A stretch of DNA of 36,414 bases, from assembly GCA_937957985.1 (NCBI GenBank), contig CALGOH010000232.1, positions 1 to 36,414 on the forward strand, in the 5' to 3' direction. This DNA is from an uncultured Verrucomicrobiae bacterium. Lineage in GTDB: Bacteria; Verrucomicrobiota; Verrucomicrobiia; Verrucomicrobiales; Akkermansiaceae. The translations under genes and the position numbers were made by a program. The first letter of the stretch is position 1. Every line of letters begins with the position of its first letter. Positions 8,101 to 14,004 of the stretch are shown one piece after another. The notes under the pieces are model-generated. The model was not told where the DNA came from. It searched no databases and saw only the letters and a list, made by a program, of their open reading frames with translations.

Positions 8101-8418
8101 GACCGGATCCTCGCGGGTGACGACGAAGCGATCGGTGCCGCGCTGCGTTCCCTCGCCGAGCGGCTGCCGACCTACATGACGATCAAGGACGTCAAGAAGC
8201 GCTGGGGCCACGGCCAGGAGGACGTGTTTCCGGTCATGCAGTTCGAAATGCTGTGGGGCGACCTCACGCTGCTGCCCGATGCCGGGGCCGGGTTCTTCGT
8301 CGTTCCCCGCCTGCGCGGTCAGCAGCTCAAGGACCCCGCCCAGCTCGACGGCTGGCTGCGCGACGGCTCGGCGGACCACGTCTCTTCGCTGTGCGAGTGG
8401 GGTCGCGTTTCCGGCTGA
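5158..8418 (+). CDS. Fusion of GHMP sugar kinase (fucokinase-like) and UDPGP-type sugar pyrophosphorylase
   Basis: A 1086-residue, probably cytoplasmic protein. Residues 1-170 are helical and unassigned. Residues about 180-560 are a GHMP kinase of the fucokinase/HddA type: TPVRMDLSHSGWSD (186-199), PKGSRLAVST (about 318), GGGWQDSGG (about 372-380, with the probable catalytic Asp) and GGMSGGGMGF (about 532). Residues about 700-1080 are a pyrophosphorylase: LAAGAGSRW followed by KALNPF (about 712-732) is an intact nucleotide-binding signature, HNIDTLGAD (about 894) matches the UDPGP-family strand, and FGLSYYNSMTTWIDI follows. A kinase-then-pyrophosphorylase protein would turn a free sugar into a nucleotide sugar. 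Known FKP has the opposite order. The kinase ATP loop is altered (GSRLAVST against the usual GSGLGSSS). Substrate and nucleotide are not determined. Confidence 0.8.
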   Translation: MTSASNTSRLVEIITTGDPARRDTDLAAVCGELDADGLLAECALLDDFRRDAENLYERVRALFFLYAIHRFHLPPKLPGGEVGRIPFGAYEHLLNRRFAEAIDGFLAAVKANGPGDALSSALASAYHELAFQTLADQVRRSVRTVRGNRWMFRMGHPADHPLRMRGEMLAAASDGCFPVLRERTPVRMDLSHSGWSDIFFLGMDFPEGARVVNVSVDLGVHGRDAETKPPVEAYLRVIDEPVIMLHSVDLKATARIDNLGEVFDFAKDYLGLLKAAVIAAGIVPPGIEGSGKRLERLLERLVGPGRGIELVSSVNDIPKGSRLAVSTNLLAALIGVLMRATGQTRSLTGPLEESERRLVLARAILGEWLGGSGGGWQDSGGVWPGIKLITGETAGEDDPEFGVSRGRLMPIHHVFDDDEIPSGARRALQDSLVLVHGGMAQNVGPVLEMVTEKYLLRSGREWEGRKEALALLDELIDALKRGDIRELGRATMRNFRGPIQTIIPWATNLFTETLIARAEEKFGDDFWGFWMLGGMSGGGMGFIFAPERKAEAQEAMQAIMLEAKQQLQHALPFAMDPVVYDFAINSDGTTADLHGDAAAVLPAGYHRMTAVGGGAELEQADAGQRESESLDSLLRANGFDRELHERIRDDLRSGRIGLAQNRLAATTVIEDVRPEDVLDLSSDEAAARQDLAGAGKIGAAALENGEVAVVSLAAGAGSRWTGGAGTCKALNPFAPLDGAYRTFIETHLAKSRRIGRRFGTPIPHVFTTSYLTTQPTRDFLASVDNYHYEGPLVVSPGRSVGLRMIPTERDLRFAWEEMPQQVLDEQQQKVRDSARSALIGWAKGAGEAADYTDNLPLQCLHPVGHFFEIPNLILNGTLRRLLEDRPQLRTLMLHNIDTLGADPDPVLLGCHRRSGHGLTYEVITRRLEDRGGGLARVDGRPRLVEGLAMPNEEAEFGLSYYNSMTTWIDIDRFLALCGLSRDRILAGDDEAIGAALRSLAERLPTYMTIKDVKKRWGHGQEDVFPVMQFEMLWGDLTLLPDAGAGFFVVPRLRGQQLKDPAQLDGWLRDGSADHVSSLCEWGRVSG

Positions 8419-8433
8419 TTGCCAGCGACGTAT

Positions 8434-8452
8434 CCACTTGTCTGTCAGGTGG
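8434..8452 (+). other. Hairpin after the fusion gene
   Basis: CCACTTG (8434-8440) pairs with CAGGTGG (8446-8452), with one T-G wobble and a 5-nt loop, 15 nt after the stop. No T-run follows. It could be a weak terminator or an RNA processing structure before the permease gene. Confidence 0.3.
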
Positions 8453-8494
8453 CCGGTGCCTAGCCTGCGAGGGCAGGGTTGGTTCCGCACCGCG

Positions 8495-9337
8495 ATGCAA
8501 ATCAGCTATTTCAGGAAGAGTTCGGCCTGGATCTTCTTGGTTCTCGGGATGGCCGTTCTCCTCGGGTCTTGCGATGGGCTCGACTGGAGGGGGGCGTTGA
8601 TTGTGTTCGCGCTGTGTTTTGCCTGTGAGCTGGTCGACAGCGGCCTTGGCATGGGCTACGGAACGATTCTCACGCCGACCTTGCTGTTGCTCGGGTACCG
8701 GCCGCACGAGATCGTGCCGACCATCCTCTTCTCGGAGCTGCTCAGTGGAACCGCTGCCAGTTTCTTTCATCATCAGGCCCGGAATGTCGACCTTCGTCGA
8801 TCCGGAGCGGAACTGAAGCCCGCCCTGCTGCTTGCTGCCGGAAGTGTGATCGGGGTCGGAATCGGCGTCTCCCTGGCGTTGAAGCTGTCGACCGAGTGGC
8901 TGAGCCTTTCCATCGGATGCATCATCCTCCTGTCCGGCGCGTTTGTGATTCTGTTCTCGCGGCGGGTCGTTGCCTACCGGACATGGAAGATCATCGGCCT
9001 CGCCGGTGTCGCCTCGTTCAACAAGGCGCTGAGCGGCGGGGGCTACGGGCCCCTGGTCACCAGTGGACAGATTCTGACCGGCATCCGCGGTCAGGCGGCC
9101 GTCGGGATCACCTCGTTCGCGGAGGCGTTCACCTGCCTGGTTGCCGTCGCGATCTTCATGGCCAAGGGGAACTATCTCAATCTGCCTCTCCTCATTCCAA
9201 TGTGTGCCGGCGCCCTGATCTCGGTTCCGTTCTCGGTTTTCGCGATCAGCAAGACCCGTGAAAGCCATCTGAAGGTGGTGATCGGGATCGTCACGATCCT
9301 GATGGGTGGGTTGACGATCTACAAGGCGCTGCATTGA
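8495..9337 (+). CDS. Sulfite exporter TauE/SafE (TSUP) family permease
   Basis: A 280-residue integral membrane protein with about eight hydrophobic segments. ELVDSGLGMGYGTILTPTLL (about 41-60) and a second ALSGGGYGPLVTSGQ (about 180-194) form the two-fold repeated glycine-rich motifs of the TSUP family, which exports small organic or sulfur-containing anions across the inner membrane. The frame is open into the upstream gene, but ATG at 8495 gives the natural N-terminus. Export of sulfite or sulfate released by nearby sulfatases is a plausible but unproven role. It sits between two copies of the 3' end of the preceding fusion gene, so its position may result from duplication or insertion. 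Confidence 0.8.
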   Translation: MQISYFRKSSAWIFLVLGMAVLLGSCDGLDWRGALIVFALCFACELVDSGLGMGYGTILTPTLLLLGYRPHEIVPTILFSELLSGTAASFFHHQARNVDLRRSGAELKPALLLAAGSVIGVGIGVSLALKLSTEWLSLSIGCIILLSGAFVILFSRRVVAYRTWKIIGLAGVASFNKALSGGGYGPLVTSGQILTGIRGQAAVGITSFAEAFTCLVAVAIFMAKGNYLNLPLLIPMCAGALISVPFSVFAISKTRESHLKVVIGIVTILMGGLTIYKALH

Positions 9338-9355
9338 AAGGCGCTGACGTCGGTT

Positions 9356-9454
9356 TTCTTGTTGGTCCCGCGCCTGCGCGGCCAGCCGCTCAGGAACCCC
9401 GCTCAGCTCGACGGCTCGGCGGACCCCGTCGATTCGCTGTGGGAGCGGGGGTGG
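9356..9454 (+). pseudogene. Degenerate second copy of the 3' end of the kinase/pyrophosphorylase fusion gene
   Basis: This 99-nt stretch aligns with 8293-8406, the end of the fusion gene. It keeps the same frame and most residues (VPRLRGQPLRNPAQLDG against VPRLRGQQLKDPAQLDG). One 15-nt deletion lies between two GACGGCT repeats of the original. It has no start codon context and no stop at the equivalent place, so it is a remnant, not a gene. It begins 18 nt after the permease stop and runs up to the PEP-CTERM gene end. Confidence 0.65.
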
Positions 9455-9457
9455 GAA

Positions 9458-10357
9458 TCACTTCCGGAGCCTGCGCCGCGCGAGCAGGCACACCGCGGCA
9501 CAAACGAGCATCGGGCATCCCGGTTCCGGCACGTAGGTGACTTCAAGCACGGGTGTCAGCACGTCGCCGCCTGGGATGTCCGGACCGGTGAAGCCGAAGA
9601 GCAGTTGGGAATCGGGGTCCGGCGGGCCGCCGGAGGTCGGGACCGTTCCGGCGAGCACCAGGGTGCCGCCCGCGAAGGCACTCAGATAGCCGAGCCCTCC
9701 CGCGGTGATGGGGATCTCGATGATGGTGCCGTCGTCCGCAGGGCTGGCCGTATAGCCGCCGAGCAGCAGAGGTCCGTCGCCGAGCAGGGGATGGAGGGCA
9801 CCGGCGATCAAGACCCCGGGATCCGACGTCTCGTCGAAGGCGGGGGCGCCGACGGTCGAGTTCAAGGTCAGCAGGTCGCCGATGAGTCCGAGCGCCATCC
9901 CCGGATCGGTGGTCTCGAACAGCTCGAAGGTTTCCGTCGGGTCGAGGCTTTCATAGCCGTGCGTCCCACCCGGAAACGCGGGAGCCGTGTCCGGACCCAT
10001 GTAGACCTTGAGGGTGGCGCTCGTGATCGGTCCCGTGACGCTGGAAAGGTCGAAGACAAAGTAGTTCTTCCGGTCCATGTAGCCGATCGGGCTGAACAGG
10101 GTGCCGTCGAGGTAGTGCAGTTCGCGACCGGCGGAGTAGTTGTAGGTGGCGCCGGAAACCGTGCCGTCCCCCTTCGCCGATCCCCCCATCGGGGTCACGA
10201 AACCGGTGTCGATGGCGGACAGGGAGACGGTCAGGCCGCTGGCCGGCGGAGCGAGCGCCGGCATCATCAGCAGGCATGACAGAATCACCTTCGGATGAAG
10301 CATTCGCGTGCTTCTCGTGCGTCTGGTTGTGCGTTCGGAATAGGCCTCGTTCTTCAT
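9458..10357 (-). CDS. PEP-CTERM exported protein with DNRLRE-like beta-sandwich domain
   Basis: About 299 residues. The C-terminus has the PEP-CTERM sorting signal: VPEP, a hydrophobic stretch, then RRRLRK. This is the substrate tag of exosortase, which sorts proteins to the envelope or extracellular matrix. The N-terminal hydrophobic segment (VILSCLLMMPALA) is a signal peptide. The middle contains YFVFDLSSVTGPITSATLKVY, which resembles DNRLRE-type domains of secreted proteins. Start: a GGAGGGA Shine-Dalgarno sequence (10362-10368, minus strand) precedes ATG at 10360 and 10357; a later ATG at 10303 would give a more conventional signal peptide. The gene is divergent from the DUF1549 gene. Function unknown; no exosortase gene lies in the window. 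Confidence 0.75.
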   Translation of the reverse strand: MKNEAYSERTTRRTRSTRMLHPKVILSCLLMMPALAPPASGLTVSLSAIDTGFVTPMGGSAKGDGTVSGATYNYSAGRELHYLDGTLFSPIGYMDRKNYFVFDLSSVTGPITSATLKVYMGPDTAPAFPGGTHGYESLDPTETFELFETTDPGMALGLIGDLLTLNSTVGAPAFDETSDPGVLIAGALHPLLGDGPLLLGGYTASPADDGTIIEIPITAGGLGYLSAFAGGTLVLAGTVPTSGGPPDPDSQLLFGFTGPDIPGGDVLTPVLEVTYVPEPGCPMLVCAAVCLLARRRLRK

Positions 10358-10517
10358 CATTTCCCTCCATTTAAAGGTTTTCCGGGGTAACAGCCCGGAT
10401 GTTGCCGGGTCAAGTTCGAAGAGGTCCGGTCCGCTCGATGGTGCCTCAAACGGTGGAAAGAAGAGGGTTGAGATGCCGTAGGCATGGCTCATCTTTCCGA
10501 AGTTTTCCCGCAGAACC

Positions 10518-12413
10518 ATGCCCCGGATCCCGACTCCCATCTGGCTACTCGCCGCCGCCGCACCCGGATTGGCGGTGGCCGAGGTGGATTTCGCCCACGA
10601 GATCGTGCCGATCCTTCGCGAGAACTGCATCGAATGTCACGGCGGCGACAAGTCGAAGGGCGGCTTCTCGATGAACGACCGCGACATGGTGCTGAACGCC
10701 GGTGTCGTCGATCTGGCGCGACCGGAGAAGTCGTGGCTGGTCGAGCTTTTGCGCAGTGAGTTCGAGGACGAGCGGATGCCGCCGCCGGACACCCGCGAGG
10801 ATCCGCTGCCCGAGGAGCAGATCAAGCTGATCGAACGCTGGATCGGCGAGGGGCTCCCGTGGGAGCCGGGGTTCACCTTCGGGGAGGACCGCTACGAGGC
10901 GCCTTTGAAACCGCGCCGACCGGACGTGCCGGCGGGTGAGGGCAACCCGATCGACCGTCTCGTCGATGCTTGGTTGGAAGAGAACGGGATCGAACGTCCC
11001 GAGCCGCTCGACGACGCCATGTTCCTGCGCCGCGTTTCGCTCGACCTGATCGGGCTGCCCCCGACGCCGGACGAGCTGTCCGCCTTCCTCGCCGACGAGT
11101 CGCCCGACAAGCGGAGCCGGGTCATCGCCGGCCTGCTCGCCCGTGACGCCGACTATGCCGACCACTGGCTGACCTTCTGGAACGACCTCTTGCGCAACGC
11201 CTACGACGGCACCGGCTTCATCACCGGCGGGCGGAAACGAATCACCGGCTGGCTCTACGGCGCGCTCCACGAGAACCTGCCCTACGACGAGTTCGTGCGG
11301 CAGCTCGTCGCGCCGACGAAGGAGGCGGAAGGCTTCATCGAGGGCATCCAGTGGCGCGGCGAGGTGAATGCCAGCCAGACCCGCGCGATCCAGTTCTCGC
11401 AGAACGTCTCGCAGGTCTTTCTCGGCATCAACATGAAGTGCGCGTCGTGCCACGACAGCTTCACCGACCAGTGGAAGCTCAGGGACGCCTACGGGCTGGC
11501 CGCGATCTACTCCGACGAACCGCTGGAACTCAACCGCTGCGACAAGCCCACCGGCGAGAAGGCGCTGGCGGCGTGGATCTATCCCGAACTTGGCGAGGTC
11601 GATCCGCAGGCTCCGCGGGCGAAGCGCCTCGAGCAGCTTGCGGGGCTGATCACCCATCCGGAAAACGGACGGACGGCGCGGACGATCGTCAACCGCCTGT
11701 GGCAGCGCCTGATGGGCGAGGGCATCATCAAGTCGGTCGACATGCTCGACACCGAACCGTGGGACGCCGACCTGCTCGACCATCTCGCGACCGAGTTGGT
11801 GGAGAAGGATTACGACCTGAAGGCGATGATTGGACTGATCGCCAACTCGCGCATCTATCAGAGCCGCAGCGTCATCGCCGACGAGGGTTCGTCGTCGAAG
11901 GAATTCCACGGTCCGGTGATGAAGCGCCTCACCGCCGAGCAGTTCATCGACTCGGTGCGCCAGGTCACCGGGAGCCGGCCGCAGCCCGGAAAGAAGTTGT
12001 CTCCCACGCTTGAAGCCGTCGCGAAAGCACAGGGTTTGAACGCATGGGACGGCCGTCCGGTGCGCGCCGCGCTGCAGGAACTCGATCCCTTCCAGGCGGC
12101 ACTGGGCCGGCCGAATCGCGACCAGGTCGTGTCGATGCGTCCCGACCTCGTTTCCACGCTCGAGGCGATCCACCTCGCCAACGGCCCCGAATTCGCCTCG
12201 ATGCTGCGCGAGGGTGCGATCGCACTGCTGGCTTCCAACAGGTCGGCGGACGAGCTCGTCGATCAGGTCTATCTCGCGGCCCTGTCCCGCAGGCCCGACG
12301 CCGGCGAGCGCTCCATCGCGATGGAACTCATCAGCCAGGGCACGCCCGAGGAGGGCATAGCCGATTTCCTCTGGACCATCTTCGTGCAACCCGAATTCTT
12401 CTACATCCGATGA
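10518..12413 (+). CDS. Exported DUF1549/DUF1553 protein with PSCyt1-type c-haem domain
   Basis: 631 residues. Signal peptide (residues 1-20), then a Planctomycete-cytochrome-like segment with CIECH (37-41), the PSCyt1 haem motif. DUF1549 follows (about 140-340; FLRRVSLDLIGLPPTPDE is its hallmark) with a second haem-like CASCH (308-312), then a DUF1553 core (about 370-620; ARTIVNRLWQRLMGEGII, LIANSRIYQSR). In Planctomycetes and Verrucomicrobia these occur directly upstream of DUF1501 genes and near sulfatases and glycosidases. They are thought to act in periplasmic redox chemistry, but the reaction is not established. Its stop overlaps the next start (ATGA), so the pair is translationally coupled. 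The neighbourhood suggests a role in fucose-containing glycan use (inference). Confidence 0.85.
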   Translation: MPRIPTPIWLLAAAAPGLAVAEVDFAHEIVPILRENCIECHGGDKSKGGFSMNDRDMVLNAGVVDLARPEKSWLVELLRSEFEDERMPPPDTREDPLPEEQIKLIERWIGEGLPWEPGFTFGEDRYEAPLKPRRPDVPAGEGNPIDRLVDAWLEENGIERPEPLDDAMFLRRVSLDLIGLPPTPDELSAFLADESPDKRSRVIAGLLARDADYADHWLTFWNDLLRNAYDGTGFITGGRKRITGWLYGALHENLPYDEFVRQLVAPTKEAEGFIEGIQWRGEVNASQTRAIQFSQNVSQVFLGINMKCASCHDSFTDQWKLRDAYGLAAIYSDEPLELNRCDKPTGEKALAAWIYPELGEVDPQAPRAKRLEQLAGLITHPENGRTARTIVNRLWQRLMGEGIIKSVDMLDTEPWDADLLDHLATELVEKDYDLKAMIGLIANSRIYQSRSVIADEGSSSKEFHGPVMKRLTAEQFIDSVRQVTGSRPQPGKKLSPTLEAVAKAQGLNAWDGRPVRAALQELDPFQAALGRPNRDQVVSMRPDLVSTLEAIHLANGPEFASMLREGAIALLASNRSADELVDQVYLAALSRRPDAGERSIAMELISQGTPEEGIADFLWTIFVQPEFFYIR

Positions 12414-13858
12414 ACGATTCATGGATCGATCCCACGCGTCCCGAGCAAAGCCGGCGTGAATTCCTGCGCCGACTGGCGGCGGGGTCTGCGCTCACGTTCG
12501 CCGGCGGGGCTCCCAGGCTCCTGGCCGAGGACGAGGTGAAACATCCGGCCGCACGGGCCGACTCGTGCATTCTCCTCTGGATGGCCGGCGGCATGGCGTC
12601 GGCGGAAACCTTCGACCCCAAGGCCTACCTGCCCTTCGAGGTCGGCACGCCGGTCGAGAAGATCATCAGCACGTTTCCCGCGATCGATACTTCGGTCGAC
12701 GGGCTGAAAATCTCCGCCGGCCTGCCGGAGATCGCGAAGATCATGGACCGTGGCACGCTGATCCGTTCCCACGTCCAGCCGGACCTCGGCAGCATCCTGC
12801 ACTCGCGCCACCAGTACCACTGGCACACCGGCTACGTGCCGCCGCAGACGGTGGCCGCGCCGCACATCGGCGCGTGGATGGCCAAGGTGCTGGGCCCGCG
12901 CAACGAGGTCATGCCGGCCTTCATCAACATCGGCCAGCGGCTCGAGGGAATCGGCGAGAGCGAGGAGATCAAGGCCTTCACCACCGGCGGCTTCTTCGGC
13001 TCCGAATTCTCGCCCTTCAACCTGCCTTATCCGGAAAAGGCGGCCGAAGCGGTGAAGCCGCCCGAAGGCATGGGGCCCGACCGTTTCGGACGCCGCTATC
13101 GCGCGCTCAAGCAGATGCTCGAGCACTCGCCGAAGGGCGAGGGGCTCAGCGATTTCCATCAGGAGTCGATGCTGCGCTCGCTCGACGCGGCCCACCGCTT
13201 GTTGGGATCGCCGAAGCGCAAGGCCTGCGACCTGGCGGACGAGGATCCGGTCTCGCTCAAGGTATACGGCGACTCCCGCTTCGGCCGCGGCTGCCTGCTG
13301 GCGCGGCGCCTGGTCGAGGAGGGGGCGCGCTTCGTCGAGGTGACCACCGAGTATGTCCCCTTCGTCCACTGGGACACCCACGAGAACGGCCACAAGACCT
13401 ACGAGCGGCTGCACGCCGAGGTGGACCGTCCGATCGCGCGCCTGATCCGCGACCTCGAGGAGCGCGGCATGCTCGACCGCACGCTGGTCATCATCGCCTC
13501 CGAGTTCAGCCGTGACATGATGATCGAGGGCGTGCCCGGTTCGAACGCCAAGGACCAGTCGCGGGCGAAGACCGACGTGATCAAGGAGATGAAGCACTAC
13601 GGCCTGCACCGCCACTTCACCGGCGGCAGTTCGGTGGCGATGTTCGGCGGCGGGATGAAGAAGGGCTTTGTTCATGGCCGGACCGCCGACGAGCGGCCGT
13701 GCCTGGCGGTGGAGAACCCGGTCACCATCGAGGACCTCCACGCCTCCATCTACACCGCCATGGGCATGAGCCCGAAGACCGTCTTCGACATCGAGCGCCG
13801 GCCCTTCTACGCGACCAAGGACGGCAAGGGGAAAGCGGTGATGGATCTCTTTGCCTGA
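12410..13858 (+). CDS. DUF1501 family Tat-exported protein
   Basis: 482 residues. The N-terminus carries a twin-arginine signal (SRREFLRRLAAGSALTFAGG, about 15-34), indicating export of a folded, probably metal-containing protein. The rest is DUF1501, a sulfatase/alkaline-phosphatase-like fold: SCILLWMAGGMASAETFD near the start, a long central region, VHWDTHENGH (about 323-332) and a MFGGGMKKGFVHG segment near 410. The start overlaps the DUF1549 stop by 4 nt. The DUF1549-DUF1501 pair is a conserved operon in Planctomycetes and Verrucomicrobiota with no settled biochemical role. The REP-like element beginning 13863 marks the likely transcript end. Confidence 0.85.
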   Translation: MNDSWIDPTRPEQSRREFLRRLAAGSALTFAGGAPRLLAEDEVKHPAARADSCILLWMAGGMASAETFDPKAYLPFEVGTPVEKIISTFPAIDTSVDGLKISAGLPEIAKIMDRGTLIRSHVQPDLGSILHSRHQYHWHTGYVPPQTVAAPHIGAWMAKVLGPRNEVMPAFINIGQRLEGIGESEEIKAFTTGGFFGSEFSPFNLPYPEKAAEAVKPPEGMGPDRFGRRYRALKQMLEHSPKGEGLSDFHQESMLRSLDAAHRLLGSPKRKACDLADEDPVSLKVYGDSRFGRGCLLARRLVEEGARFVEVTTEYVPFVHWDTHENGHKTYERLHAEVDRPIARLIRDLEERGMLDRTLVIIASEFSRDMMIEGVPGSNAKDQSRAKTDVIKEMKHYGLHRHFTGGSSVAMFGGGMKKGFVHGRTADERPCLAVENPVTIEDLHASIYTAMGMSPKTVFDIERRPFYATKDGKGKAVMDLFA

Positions 13859-13862
13859 TGAA

Positions 13863-13984
13863 AGTGGCGCAAGGCGATGCTTTGCGAGAACTTGGCCAAG
13901 CGGCGCTTGGCCAGCGGCTGTCGGTGCGTCATGGAGCGAGGCATCGCCTCGCTCATCCCTCGCAAAGCATCGCTTTGCGCCACT
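13863..13984. repeat. REPIN-like element: two hairpins inside a 26-bp inverted repeat
   Basis: Arms 13863-13888 and 13959-13984 are inverted copies with one mismatch in 26. Each arm also folds by itself: CGCAAAGC-ATC-GCTTTGCG on the right, and the same with one G-T wobble on the left. Between the arms lie a palindrome CTTGGCCAAG (13891-13900) and a perfect 9-bp hairpin, GAGCGAGGC (13934-13942) with GCCTCGCTC (13946-13954). It fills the 146-nt gap between the DUF1501 and GH95 genes. It may also serve as terminator or mRNA stabiliser. Confidence 0.75.
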
Positions 13985-14004
13985 GCTAGAACCAAGATCC
14001 CGTC

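Noticed and set aside
9359..10279. 306-codon plus-strand open frame beginning VPRLRGQ-like
   Set aside because: Its start is the duplicated 3' end of the fusion gene, and the rest is antisense to the PEP-CTERM protein, which has a signal peptide and sorting tag.
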